A DNA stretch of 64,000 bases, from the NCBI GenBank assembly GCA_015179045.1, contig WHUZ01000054.1, forward strand, positions 248,001 to 312,000, written 5' to 3'. The notes under the pieces are model-generated. The model saw only the letters and a list, made by a program, of their open reading frames with translations, was not told the origin of the DNA and searched no databases. Positions 9,641 to 21,409 of this stretch are shown here, piece by piece. This DNA comes from Kalaharituber pfeilii (lineage: Eukaryota; Ascomycota; Pezizomycetes; Pezizales; Pezizaceae). Numbering within the stretch: the first letter of the stretch is position 1; each line of letters begins with the position of its first letter. Position numbers and translations under genes: made by a program.

Positions 9641-10413
9641 GCGTCTTTGCGGGGAATAACTAGAGAAGGTAGCACAATGCAAATAAAAGCTGTAATAACA
9701 AAATTCTTGCCGGAGTTTTGTCGTTCATTATTTCTTTATATTATGGGATTTGTCTGAAAATCACGAAGCGGAAGGTTATCTAAAGGGCAATTGTAGGATC
9801 GAGAATCTTGTGAGATAAGCTGTGAAGGATGAATTTGTCATGTGTAGTTATGCGGGGAATGTCAGGGTAAGCGTTATATACGGGGTCAAGGTAGTGGGTG
9901 TGACCCGCAGAATGCTGGGCAACGTGGGAAAGTTGTGCATATCATATGTTGATGGTGTGATTAGAGTACAACATCAGTGTCGTACTTGCGACTACACGAA
10001 GCAAATTTCTGGCACCACAAGCGCGTCAAGCATTATGAGCAAGAGACTAAACTATCCTCCCTTGTAGCCCTCTAAATGAGGTTGCATTGCTACATATGTT
10101 GTGTACATGGAGTGGTGCCCAAGGAGACTAGAACCTTAGGAAAAAAAGGGGAAGAAAAGAAACGCTATCAAACAAGTCGTAGCAATTGTGTTGAAATATT
10201 GTATATCATGTCTTCGTAAGAACCCCCAGTGAAGAAACCCAAGCAAAATACGTAAAAACATGGTCCGAGAAAAGATGGCTTGCAAAAAAAAAAAAAGAAA
10301 AAGAAAAACAAAAGCCATATTGCAGCATATTGCAGCTCGCATCTCGCATTAATTAGACAAAGCAGCATCAATCCACGTTGACCTCCCAGCAAACATGATT
10401 ATCACGCATGCAT
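9641..10413. other. Intergenic, no gene seen
   Basis: There are only short open frames without recognisable domains. An A-rich tract lies at 10280-10310. This stretch includes the 3' flank of the AA14-type gene. Confidence 0.6.
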
Positions 10414-11370
10414 CTATTTGAAGATGTCGTTCTGCGCACCGTCCTTGAATCCCCAGGAGTTTTGGTACGCAGGAAGCTTGTCGCGGCCGTGATAGGCGAT
10501 GTTGGGGCGCTCGTTGGCCCAGTAGAGGGGCTGTTTGGCGCCTTTGACGCAGGATTGAGGGTTTCCTCCGCAGTAGCGGGCTGGGGCAGGTCGCTTGAGG
10601 CCGCGGCGACCGGGATTGGTGACGTTGCAGTCAAAGCCGTTCATGTACTGCGTTGACGAGAAGATGTTAGCTACCTCTTTTTTATTGTACTCTTGTACAT
10701 GAGAAGAAAGGGGGAATGGGAACCAATGGGCAGACAAACCATCTCATCGTTACTGACTTGTCCCTGCCAGAACCAAGCACAGATACATTTCCCGTTAGGG
10801 CACTTTGGCAGCTTTGGCACATTGAATACAGTCTTGCGGTTCTTGACACACTTGTGGTTAACGCTGAAAACGACAAAGTCTTCCGGCTTGACCTGCTTTG
10901 CATCGCTCTTGTACGCAATCGCAAGACCACATCCACGCAGCATTTTCGGATCCACATTCGGCCCCGCATGGGCGGCGGGCCTGTCTGTCGGGCACGGCTC
11001 GTTCATGTCGGGCTTGGCACCACCAAAGGAGGTGTGCTGTTTCCCACAGGCAAGCTCGACGGTCACCTTTCCCCCGGCAGGCAGCGTAACCTTAGCATTG
11101 TTGCGAGGAGGGTTGTTGAGTTCACCGTGGAACCACCAGCGGGAGAAGGGCATGGAGTGGAGGGGCTCAATCATTTTGGCAGGATCGCCGTTGAAGCCGT
11201 AGACGGCAGGGTGCCACATGCCGACTGGGAGAGGGAGAAGGGACACAAGTGAGCGATTGAAGGAAATCTGGAAGGGAGGGCAGATTCGACTTACTGTGAC
11301 CCATGACAGAGGGGAGCATGACGGCCCCCAGAAGGAGGGCGAAGGCTGTCTTCATCGCTGAGGAAGACAT
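10414..11370 (-). CDS. AA14-type secreted lytic polysaccharide monooxygenase-like protein
   Basis: Three exons on the minus strand: 11370-11295, 11224-10758 and 10647-10414. They are joined by introns of 70 bp (GTAAGT..CAG) and 110 bp (GTCAGT..CAG). The product is 258 aa, or 253 aa from the second Met, MKTAFALLLG. A signal peptide ends at SVMG, so the mature protein starts with His (HIGMWHPAVYGFN), the N-terminal copper-binding 'histidine brace' residue. Family landmarks are WWFHGELNNPP, ACGKQHTSFGG, RGCGLAIAYKSD, PEDFVVFSVNHKCV, CPNGKCICAWFW and, at the C-terminus, YMNGFDCNVTN and FKDGAQNDIF. Many cysteines suggest disulfides. Characterised AA14 enzymes are copper oxygenases linked to xylan-coated cellulose; activity on a given substrate is not inferable here. 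It is divergent from the hydrolase gene at 12685. A TATA-like box lies about 215 nt upstream. Everything looks intact. Confidence 0.88.
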
Positions 11371-11582
11371 TTTGTGGTTGCGTTGTGTTTGGTTGAAGAA
11401 GGGTGAGAAGAAATTAGAAACGAAAATAGAAGGAATGGATGGGATCTGTGTCTAACAAGATCGGCAAGAAAAGGAGCGTTAAAATGAGAAACTGTCAACA
11501 GTCCAGCTGTTGAACGCTGTGAAGTGCAACTGCAGTCGTGATGATTAAAACGGCCGAAGGACAAGTGGGGATCTTGAGGGAG

Positions 11583-11590
11583 CCTTTATA
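11583..11590 (-). promoter_or_regulatory. TATA-like box of the AA14-type gene
   Basis: TATAAAGG on the minus strand, about 215 nt before the first ATG, is the only such motif close upstream. Position and sequence fit a fungal core promoter. Confidence 0.5.
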
Positions 11591-12506
11591 CTTGCTACAT
11601 GGAAGCAATACATCAAGGCACATACAGGCCCAGGTGTGAGCCGCCTTCGTGGCAGCCTGGGTATGGTTCGCCTCACGCGGTCATCCGCTGCCACATTCGG
11701 TTATGCCAAGCCAGGTTTGTCAGCAAGGAACAATTCTATTGTTATCTGATGCGGGCGAGCTTATAGCTGACCGGACCCTACGAAACGCCGTGCAAGATCA
11801 GGCTCAACCACGCAGTTCTAAGCTTACATGGCCTGGCCGAACAGTAAGCGTTCAGTTCCGACGGTGCTGAGTATCAGGCTAGTGGTCAGATGGAGTTTAA
11901 GGAATCGAGGGGTAGGAGGGTGAGCGGCGGTGGAGGAGTCAAAAATCATCTGCAGAGAAGCGGGGGGGGTGAAGAGGAGGCAGTCCATCCTGACGGAGCT
12001 TTTTTATTTTGCTCGACTTGGCTGGCTGCTTGTTTGTAAGAAACGCTATTGGGCCAATTGAGAATGTTGAACCTTCCCTTGCCCTTTGACGCGCAATCGC
12101 TGGCGGCCAAGCCTACCGCGTAGGACCAACTCAATACAAGCAGTACTCGACCGTAACTTTAATGGCCCGGTCTGCGTCCGGTCCGGACGCCCGGTGCTGG
12201 TTTGCCCCTGCGCCAAGCCCGGAGCAATACGTCAGCCGCGGGCGCTGGTGGCAGCCGTGTTTGGCAGCCGAGGCGGGCAGAAGGGCGCAGCCAGCCAGAC
12301 GCGCAAGCCGACGCCGGGAGGTGCGTCGTGCCGTGGCTGGGCCGAGGCCGCCCCCAGCCACCCCCGCTGCGGCTGAGGGCGTGATTCAGCAGCGGGGCAC
12401 AGCCGGCACAGCGGGCACAGCGGGCACAGCGGGCACAGTGGCTGTCGTTCACCGCTCCACAGCTGGAGAGCCCATAAATCTCAAGCTCGCGGTGTCGACA
12501 GCTCTT
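11591..12506. other. Divergent intergenic region, GC-rich in its second half
   Basis: The region separates the AA14-type gene from the hydrolase gene. It is GC-rich from about 12160 to 12450. A 9-bp GGCACAGCG-type repeat (about five units) lies at 12397-12440. The open frames here are compositional and I see no domain. Confidence 0.6.
12397..12440 (+). repeat. 9-bp tandem repeat
   Basis: About five copies of GGCACAGCG in a row (the first GGCACAGCC, the last GGCACAGTG). It lies upstream of the hydrolase promoter and could act as a binding array, but this is speculation. Confidence 0.75.
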
Positions 12507-12514
12507 TATAAAAT
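12507..12514 (+). promoter_or_regulatory. TATA-like box of the hydrolase gene
   Basis: TATAAAAT about 170 nt upstream of the ATG at 12685, followed by a poly(C) run (12523-12548) and pyrimidine-rich DNA typical of fungal promoters. Confidence 0.5.
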
Positions 12515-12684
12515 ATCATCGCCCCCCCCCCCCCCCCCCCTCCCCCCCAGCGTCACCGCCGTCTGCCTTACATTTCTACCCCGCACCTCTCAACCCCCCC
12601 TCGACAGCTCCAACGTCACCCCCATAACCCCCGTCATCGTCTCCTCCAGGTTGCCCCTGACACGCTCCCTTAAGCAGCCTCGGC

Positions 12685-15600
12685 ATGAACACCACTCTCG
12701 ATACAGATGCCCCGCCCCCGCCCTATTCATACTCCCCGCCGCCGAACCATCAGCACCAGTGCAATGTGCAGTCTCCATCAGTAGCCTCTCCCGGCGGCGT
12801 TCGCGATCCAAGCCGACCCCCTCCTCTGCCTCCGAGAACACCCTCCTTCGCCACCCCTGTCTCCACTGCTCTGTCACCTTCCAGACCCCCACCCTCGCCA
12901 TCCGCAGCCAACTACGACTATCACACTGGGCTTGCTTACCCTCATGGCCGTGCAGAGGGTCTCTCAAGCCCAGGGTGTGATACCTTCCAGCAGCCGTCTG
13001 TAAGTGTCACGCAGCGGGCGGAGGAGGAATGTTATTTGTATCCCGGCTCCATTCGAGACCCCATTGACCCCCGAGATGTTAAAGACGACAAAAAGCCGCC
13101 TCTGCCACCAAGGCGGCCGACAGGCAATCTCGTGCCCCCCGCAGAGATCTCGACGGCCTGTACCTCAGGGGATGTTGTTGCACCAGTTCCCAAGAGGCCA
13201 GTAGACATGCGTCTAGGGATGGGGCAGGTCGGACAACCAGGTGAGGGGGTTTACCCCTCCATGGATCTTTCATACGATCCTCGCACCCGTTCAACGCAGT
13301 CTATACCCCCCGTGCCCCCACCTCATAATCCCCCACTCCCTTCGGAACAGTCTAAGAGACTTCAGCAACACCCCCAGGAATTGTATATAGCACATCCCCC
13401 TAGCCCTCCACCACAAGGGCCTCGCAAGCGGAGGCTGCTTCTCATTTACATTCACGGTTTTCTCGGCTCTACTACGTCATTCAACCATTTTCCTAGCCAC
13501 TTGCATAATTTGCTTACATATACATTAAGTATGTCATGTCCAATGTATACGGTCCACACGAAGGTATACCCCCGTTTCAAGACACGGCATCCAATTGCAG
13601 AGGCGGCGGAGATGTTTTCTCAGTGGCTGGCGGAGTTTGAAGACGAAGATGAGGTGCCTGGCAGGAGGGTAATGAACCAAGGCAGACACTCTGAAGAAGT
13701 AACCGATGTCATCCTTCTTGGGCACAGCATGGGGGGCTTGCTTGCTGGAGAAGTTGTTCTTCTTCCAACTTTGCACCCAGTGGAGGGAGATAATGAGCAA
13801 AAACGCTACCGGCACAGGATCCTGGGATTAGTAGGCTTTGATGCTCCTTTTCTGGGAATGCATCCGGGAGTTGTTACTAGCGGACTTTCATCTTTATTCC
13901 GCCCTTCTCCCAAGGGAGATAAGCGAAAGGGAACACAAAATCAAGCGGCCCCTCTATCTCCAACGTACGATGAAGGACCCTCTGCCGAAGACTTATTCCT
14001 TCGCAAAAATCCGGAGAACTTTAACACTGGGCTGCCTCCCAAGCAGGATTCTGGCAATAGTGGTATGCGCAATTTTTTGAATAAGCATCGTGGAAATATA
14101 CCCGGGGCGACTGTGCAATACATGTTAAGCCACATGGAGTTTGCTGCTTGTCTAGCAGATCCAGTGGGATTGTCTACAAGATACAAGCGACTGAGAAGTC
14201 TAGAGGACGGCAAGGAGATAATTGGGGGTGGAGATAACATAACAAGATTAGGTGGCTACAGGGTGCGGTTTGTCAACTATTATACAGTATGCTATGGTAG
14301 GCCCAAGGATAAGGATAAGGAGAAAGCAAAGATAGAGGAGAGTGCATTGCCCAGCGCCACAAGACCTGCCAGCATGCATTTGCAATCTCCACCTCCTCAT
14401 CCAGCATCCGCCCATCGCAGAGGTGAAAGTGCTCCTTCTATCGGAACCCTTAGTCCCACAGCTACCACAACAACTGTCCCAACAGTCGACAAGGGATTAC
14501 AAAGCCTTACGCTTGATGCTCATGGTGTATCACCCCCATCTTCTTCCGGGGGCGATGGCATCGCCACTCCACGAAGTTCCACATCATCAAGAGCGACTCC
14601 TCCGCCACTCTCTGCACACCTTCAGCCTCCGCAATCTCCACAGTCCCAGTCTGAAGTTGCTCAATCCCAAAAATCAACACTTCAGCCGCAGTCACCGAGC
14701 AAATCGCAATCTCTTGAGCAATCACAGACTACGCAACCCTCTCTGGACATCGTAGCCATTCTAAACGCTCGCTCGGCTCGTTATTCTCTTCCCCCCTTAC
14801 CTCCGGCTCCAGTCGAGCCTCCTTTGCATCCGGATTTATCACATATAACTGATCAGAAGGTACAGAAGGCCCACATGAAAGAGAGCAAACGTCTGTGGAA
14901 AGAGCACTTCCGGCAAGAGAAGGCCCATGCCAAATTGGTGAAGGACCGGGAAAAGGTGCTGGCAAAGCTCGAAGGTAAGCCTTGTGCCGTCGATCATGGC
15001 AAGTATAAGGACAAGGAAAGGTTGGAGAAGGAGAAATTGGAGAAGGAGAAATTGGAGAAGGAGACATTGGAGAAGGAGAAACTGTATGAAAATATGTGGA
15101 AGAAGGATAAGGTGAGAAAAGAGCGCAGATTTTGCATGATTCCCAAGGAGGCCAAATATGGAGATGGAGGGTGTACATTGGAGGATCGAGCAGAGAAGTC
15201 AATGGATGACACTTGGGTCAAAGTACCAATGGGCAACGTAGACGAGGTTGGTGCCCACTGCGGCCTGTTTATGGCAGGTACAGAAATATTTGAACCATCC
15301 TCGTCCTCATCCTCATCAAAGGCAATTCAACAAGGAGGATTGGACTCCATGCAGGAAACCGGGTTTGTCGGTAGGACCAACAGCAGCGGCGGATCTAGTT
15401 TCGAAGGCCTCTCGCGAAAAGAAGTGGACGAAGAAAAGCAAGAGTTGGAGACCAAGAGAAGGCAGTACGAAAAGTTGGTTGGAGACGTGGCGGGCCACAT
15501 TGAGACATGGTTAAAAGAATATGTTGGCGTTCTTGAGGCCCTGGAAGTCGCGGGACAAAGGACCTCAGTGTCTTATGTGGATAGCAAAAAAGAGGGCTGA
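12685..15600 (+). CDS. Large fungal alpha/beta-hydrolase (DUF676/PGAP1-like lipase fold)
   Basis: A single uninterrupted exon of 971 codons. Residues 1-250 are proline-rich and low in complexity. The hydrolase domain follows: LLIYIHGFLGSTTSF with the oxyanion loop near residue 257, then VILLGHSMGGLLAGEVVLLP with the nucleophile elbow Ser at about 348, then GLVGFDAPFLGMHPGV. A downstream conserved segment reads YMLSHMEFAACLADPVGLSTRY and VRFVNYYTVCYGR. Residues about 560-690 are Ser/Pro/Gln-rich. A charged coiled-coil segment follows (EKEKLEKEKLEKET near residues 775-795). This domain order is that of an uncharacterised fungal protein family. The catalytic Ser is present and the His and Asp were not assigned. 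The likely role is an intracellular lipase or esterase; the substrate is unknown. No signal peptide. The ATG follows the TATA and pyrimidine-rich leader and is the first in frame. Confidence 0.88.
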   Translation: MNTTLDTDAPPPPYSYSPPPNHQHQCNVQSPSVASPGGVRDPSRPPPLPPRTPSFATPVSTALSPSRPPPSPSAANYDYHTGLAYPHGRAEGLSSPGCDTFQQPSVSVTQRAEEECYLYPGSIRDPIDPRDVKDDKKPPLPPRRPTGNLVPPAEISTACTSGDVVAPVPKRPVDMRLGMGQVGQPGEGVYPSMDLSYDPRTRSTQSIPPVPPPHNPPLPSEQSKRLQQHPQELYIAHPPSPPPQGPRKRRLLLIYIHGFLGSTTSFNHFPSHLHNLLTYTLSMSCPMYTVHTKVYPRFKTRHPIAEAAEMFSQWLAEFEDEDEVPGRRVMNQGRHSEEVTDVILLGHSMGGLLAGEVVLLPTLHPVEGDNEQKRYRHRILGLVGFDAPFLGMHPGVVTSGLSSLFRPSPKGDKRKGTQNQAAPLSPTYDEGPSAEDLFLRKNPENFNTGLPPKQDSGNSGMRNFLNKHRGNIPGATVQYMLSHMEFAACLADPVGLSTRYKRLRSLEDGKEIIGGGDNITRLGGYRVRFVNYYTVCYGRPKDKDKEKAKIEESALPSATRPASMHLQSPPPHPASAHRRGESAPSIGTLSPTATTTTVPTVDKGLQSLTLDAHGVSPPSSSGGDGIATPRSSTSSRATPPPLSAHLQPPQSPQSQSEVAQSQKSTLQPQSPSKSQSLEQSQTTQPSLDIVAILNARSARYSLPPLPPAPVEPPLHPDLSHITDQKVQKAHMKESKRLWKEHFRQEKAHAKLVKDREKVLAKLEGKPCAVDHGKYKDKERLEKEKLEKEKLEKETLEKEKLYENMWKKDKVRKERRFCMIPKEAKYGDGGCTLEDRAEKSMDDTWVKVPMGNVDEVGAHCGLFMAGTEIFEPSSSSSSSKAIQQGGLDSMQETGFVGRTNSSGGSSFEGLSRKEVDEEKQELETKRRQYEKLVGDVAGHIETWLKEYVGVLEALEVAGQRTSVSYVDSKKEG

Positions 15601-18600
15601 GGGTAACCTAACAGAATGCGTTGAATTGTTTCTGCTTCCTGATATATACCAATGGATTGAATCACGAATGTATCTACCTGTTTCTGGGGTAACTTTAGTT
15701 CCAAGTTTTGATGGGGTTTTGTCGGTGTGTCTTTTCTGAATTGTGCTATTTTTACTCAAATTCTCCTTATTCCCTTCCGCTCCTTCCCTTGTGGTACGTT
15801 TGCCTGAAGATGCAAATGATAAGAGGATATACATTGATTTGTTGATGTTATGGAATCAAAAAATGAATAATATATGATTTTCAGAACTGTCCTCCAATCA
15901 AGGTATGATCATGTTTTTGAATTTACAATTGGCTAGTTACACGATACTGTAGCATCTCTTGACTGCATTCTATAGTCTGATTGATGCGTACTGATGATGC
16001 ACCCTTTTCCGCTTAAGGACACGGCTACTCGATTGGGAAATGTGTCAGCGAACTTAACATTCAAGAAGCTGAATGATGCTTTAGACCCCAACACCACACC
16101 GTGACCACCACTCTCCTCCAATATAGTACTGGCCTCCACACCAAAGCTAACTCCTGCCCTCTCTCTATTGCATTTTTGATCTCTTTTACCAGGCATATTC
16201 ATTCAGCCTCCCCCCCCTCCTCCAAATCTGAAGCTGTAAATACGCCATATCTACCGGCGCGCAATAATATTATGATAGCAGGGAGAACGTGAACAAGAAT
16301 TGCAGAATGTATAGCAGGTGCACCTGAATATTTGGAGAATATTTGATGGCCACACTACATGTACACCTTTTTTAATTCAATGATATGCAGAGGAAGTAGA
16401 GCATTCAATTCCTCTTTTGCATAGCAAAGAATAACATACATTAAATACTACATTACTATCTTCAAATATAGCTCTTTGAACTCTCAAATAACTATAGAAA
16501 AAGGTAGCTAACTTAAATAGTAACAAGATAAGATTTGTGTAGATTTCTGTAATCTTTAAAAGCAGTTACTAAAATATTTAAAAGTGTGAAAGTACTAGTA
16601 TTAATATATTCTATTACAATTAATATACTACTTTTTAAGTAGTATTTTTATACTCTTAATATAATTAATAGTATTTTATATAGCAGATATATATTAAAGT
16701 AGTAGATAGTATAATAAACTAATTCTTTAACTGCTATATTCTATTAGCTAGTACAAATTTATACTAATTGCTACTATTTTAATACTAAAATAAGACTACT
16801 TTTTATAAACTATACTTTAAGTACTTTACATATTCTAAATGTTCTGATATTCTAGTATTATAAGCATCTTAAGTATCTTTATTATATTCAATATTATAGA
16901 AATTATAAGTATCTTTAGTCTTCTTATATACTTTCTTCTAGTATACTATCTAATACTATTGCTACATACTGAATATCATGATAGAAGTTCTTTCAACTAG
17001 TTGTTATATTACCTATAAGGCTATTATAGGATGGTGAGCATCTAGATATAATCCTGCTTACTATATTGTTATAATAAATACTGAATTTTTATCAGTAATA
17101 CTCTCTATATAAGCATGCATGGCAGTTAGGTAAGCGACGGTAAGTAGAAAGTCTTTCACTAACGGCCGACACCACGAAGGTAAGCTCCGAAATGCTTTTT
17201 GATAACCGATAATACCTGTGCACGTTTATAGCAACATTTTATTATCACTCCTGGCTACTCTTACCCCCCTAGCGTGAGTTTTCCGAACTAGGGTTTCGGT
17301 ATCAACTACCGTGAGTTGGTGTAACCACCAACCATGTGAGTTCGAATATTTTTCAATTTCACGAGATATATATATGGCTTCAAGTGAATCCTGGTGGAAC
17401 TAGATAAAATATATCATTAATGACGTTGGAGCTATGGTCACAAGGGAATATTCGAACCCTTCTTTTGCAGTTCCGCTGACAGGGTAGTTATAATTACAGC
17501 TGGGCTGAAAACTCCCCACTTCCGCATCCGGTGTACCCATGGCCGTCGTATGTATCCCAGTAATACGTACAGCACATCGTATGGAGTTTTTGTTTACGAA
17601 TGGAAATTTTACCCGCCACCGCAAAGATTCAAATGGTATGTATGATGGTAATTGCATGACATATCTATCGGTGATATCTAATAGTTAGATTACCGTGTAA
17701 CGTCGCCAAACTCCACAACGTGCAACGCACATATCGTGGAGTATTTTCAGGACAAAGCCGGCAGTGGCAGCGATTTGCTCATAGTATTTGAACATTATGG
17801 TTTTCCAAAGAATAATTGTTAGCACGTCGAATATCGGAATAAAGTTAAGGATGAGGATAAAAGTAGCAGGAGAAACTAGGTATTGCCCTCGCTCAGTTAT
17901 CTGGCCACCCAGCAACCTTGGAGAGCACACCTCGGTTACTGTAGGCCTCAATCTATGTATGTTGCAGGAAAATCACTGCGAGTGAGCCCTGATGCTTGAG
18001 GTTGACAAAACGTAGGTATCTATGTGCGACTCGAAAGGTTCCCGCACCAGATTGTAAGGCCACCTTCAATTTAGACCTCCACGATTGGTTTAGTTAGGAA
18101 TACTACAAAGAGAGTGAAAAATGCGCATCTGCAGGATCTACGTATATGTGCTAAATACGTATGTCTTTTATACTACGGGAGGGCAATAGCAGCGCTCAAA
18201 GGACCGACTGAAACGAATGAGGTAGGTACAGGCTTCTCAAAGCACGTGAAGTACCACATAAGGCGTTTCCCTATATTCGAGCTGCGCTGCTGTCTTTATA
18301 ACGCAATTAAAGCGCTCAGGCAACATATGGTAGTCTCCATAGCAAGGCGAGGGAAATGAGAGAAAACTACAACAACCAAGTAAGAGTCAGCTGGTATATG
18401 AGACAAAGTAAGGTCGTTGAAGACTTAACAGTAAACAACTCTTAGGTCAAAGCGCCTCAGCCAATTGCATACTTGTCTTCGGGGATATGTGTACTCGAGT
18501 ACAATAGTACCCATTTGAGACTTGACGGGGGTTGAACAAAATTAATGGATACGGGCCTACGAGGCCTGCCGTTTGCGTAGATTGGAGTCATACGGCATAT

Positions 18601-19896
18601 GCCGAAAGGCGTTCACGTGCGCGCCTTATCTCCTTTGGAGTTGACAATTGTTCAGGCATACTTCGTGTTTAGAATTTAACAACAAATCAATTGCGTGTAC
18701 GTGGTGATGTATCTCTTTCCTAATTTCATTCTTAGAGCTCCCACTTCTATGACGACAAGCATCATATTGCATTTTGTCTCAGGAGCAATTGGCTCACTAC
18801 ACAGTGGTCTGATGACACAATTATTCGCACTACTATCAAACCTATGCGATCGCCTTACGACTTGCATTGCTTTGTGATGCTATCGCCAGTCTCGACCGCC
18901 TCACACTGCATTGTCTCGGAGTTGCGATTGCCTCATGTAGTCAGCGTCTGGTCACTCGCGTTACGAACGCTTGTCCTGAACCTGTGCAATAGCCTCATGT
19001 TGTAATTGTCACATGTCTCGTCCTTTACAGCTGAGGTGAGGACAGTTTTATGCAATAGCCGTTGCATTGCGCATTGAGGTGAGTATTGTACATCCCTAAC
19101 TTGGTATAGTTCATCGTGATACTGTAACGCTACTTTACGTTTTTTGTATCTTGAAAATTTATTTGCTCGAATTTGCTCTTTGCTAGCTGTCATACCATAA
19201 TCCAACCACAGGGCAGGGATTTCCGCTGTTGGTCCTTTTTTACCTTGCTTAGTTTGCTTTTGTTCCTTTTGCATTCCAAACCCCCGGGCCTAGTCTGGAT
19301 CGGAGCGATCACACTCCGATCCGTTCTTGGCCCTCCAATTTTCTCCGGCCAGAGAGGCCTGTATTGGTACAGCACTATAGACATGTCTCATATTTCATCC
19401 GGTGTGATCTTCTCATGAACGGAACCAACCAAAAACCACACCAGGAACCAAATTTTCAATCCGTAAGGGCATCCAAAATAGAACTTGCAGATTTACCGAC
19501 GCGATAACGACCAGTAGGTAACGCCTTATATAAGCTTATGCATAGCTGTTCAACTAACCCCCCCCAAATAAATAGTTCATTTTAAATTAAAAAAAAAAGC
19601 TTGAACTGCTAGGTAGATGGTAAAAAAAAACAAAAAAACATCGATCTTGATGTATTTTTGTGAGCCTTAAGGGATGTGGGGGGGGGTGGAGCGGAATCGA
19701 CCTGGAATACGAGATATGATCGACCTCCAATTGCAAGATTCATGGATAATAGTGTATGTGAATATAATAAATAAATAAATAAATAAATAAAAGCACAAAA
19801 TACAGTGAGACAAAAATAGAAAAAAAAAGAAAAGAAAAAAGAAAAAAAAAATAATATGGAAGATAGTACCTAAGTTACATAACTACACCTTACCTA
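15601..19896. other. Gene-free region, partly very AT-rich
   Basis: No ORF with a recognisable domain or good coding character. 16340-17110 is strongly AT-rich and CpG-poor. 17120-19400 holds only short random frames. Confidence 0.6.
16310..17135. mobile_element. AT-rich remnant related to the TIR element at 25141-26023
   Basis: The left edge GAATATTTGGAGAATATTTGATGG resembles GAATATTTGGACGATATCTGATAG at about 25272. The right edge GGTAAGCGACGGTA (17130-17143) is the reverse complement of TACCGTCGCTTACC at 25140-25153. The interior is almost all A/T, as expected after heavy C-to-T mutation. Only the ends support the assignment. Confidence 0.35.
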
Positions 19897-19996
19897 CAGT
19901 GACCCGTCGAAAGTCTTGGGGATTAGGCTTGCATGATACGGTACACCTTACCCCAATATTGCCTAATAATCCCCAAGACTTTTTTACGGCTCACTG
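19897..19996. mobile_element. 100-bp MITE with TA duplication (Tc1/mariner-pogo type)
   Basis: Terminal inverted repeats CAGTGACCCGTCGAAAGTCT / AGACTTTTTTACGGCTCACTG, continuing inward as TGGGGATT / AATCCCCA, are flanked by TA on both sides. It is far too short to code. Confidence 0.85.
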
Positions 19997-21409
19997 TATG
20001 CATATGTCAAAAAGCCTGAATCAAACCCAAGTTAGATTTTTACTACAAGTAAACTTACGTTAACTTTAGAAACCTATTTTCTTTTCAGGCGCACCTCCCC
20101 TGGTTGCGCAGCCCCTCCGCGCAATGAGTACATAGGTAGGTAATGAATGAAACGCCACGCAAGCGTTCTGGTGCGAGATAAGGTGGGGGGGTTCGAGCGT
20201 GAAGTCAAGCAATGCGTTTTTGTGTTGCGTTGCGTGTTCTGTCTGAGATTGTAGGTACTCTACAGGACTAACCGCACAGTAGAGGCTTGTCGTTGTCTGA
20301 GTCCTTTTGAACCAGTTCACCAATTCACCAGTTCACCAGTTCACTAGTGACACACAAAAAGCAAAAGAAAAATAAATAACCAAATAAAAATAAAAAGAGC
20401 TGCAATAGACTTGGGAGTTGCACGCAACTGAAACAACACCAGTTCAACCACAAACGGTACCAGTTCCCAGCCACTGTTTTTTTTTTTTTTTTTTTTTTTT
20501 TTTTGGCAATTAAAAGCGGTCTCGTTTGAACCAAGCCTGCCTCCTCTTTTGAAAGCGAATTCCATTCGCTGTATTTATTAGTTGTTGACATTCTGCTCCC
20601 CCCGCCCCGCGGAGGTCTATAAGTAAGTTATGGTTTGATATAACGGATCCGGGAGTGCTTTCCATAACATTCAGCTTCCTCCGGCTAACGGCGGGGGGAG
20701 GTTCAGAGACAACGAGTTAATAACAAGCCCACCAAATGTACATATTAAGTACATAGTAATTGGTAGATATAAATATATCATCGTTGTGTATGCACTAATG
20801 TTAAAATTTGAGTCGTGTCATGTATCAATGGATAAGCCAATCTACACTTTGATACCTCCGGGCGAGCCAAGGATGTACTGTACACTCGCACTCCCCAAAC
20901 ATCACTGGGCGTAAAAGTTCAAAACAGGAAAAGCAAAAAGCTTCTACTAATTATGTGGAGAGCAAAAAGTGGATTAATTTGTATCACCTCGCTTCGGTAT
21001 CCTCTGCTCCATTGACGAGCACCCCTCTAATTTACTTCCCTCCCCTCACTTTTTGCCGTTTCCTATTCTCTGCCTCTCCCTTTCCCCCCTTTCCCCCTCC
21101 CCCTACGACAGGAATGATAAACCAAAATTCAGATTAACAAATATTGAACAACAACCGATTGCAGCCCCCTTCCTGCACCCCACAAGAAGAAAACAGGAAC
21201 GTAAAAACAAACATCCAGGGAATATCAGGACAAACATTAGATGGGAATTGAAAAGGGTTTACCTAAACTTACCACGACATTTTTGTACAATTTTTTTGAT
21301 TTGTTTCTCTCCAGAAAAAAAGTATTTCAATATATATCAAAATTACCCCTCACCTATATCTATCTCCAAATGTGTCCAATAATCCCTATACCCATAAATG
21401 ATGATGACT
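19997..21409. other. Intergenic, no gene seen
   Basis: It contains a CACCAGTT-type short repeat (20317-20345) and a 26-bp poly(T) (20478-20503) that may be a retroposon tail without a body. The 3' flank of the multicopper oxidase gene is at the right edge. Confidence 0.55.

Noticed and set aside
12162..12980. 272-codon ORF overlapping the start of the hydrolase gene
   Set aside because: It runs out of frame through the GC-rich spacer, a poly(C) run and the hydrolase coding start; no domain.
20478..20503. Poly(T) as a retroposon
   Set aside because: No body and no flanking duplication; it may be simple homopolymer growth.
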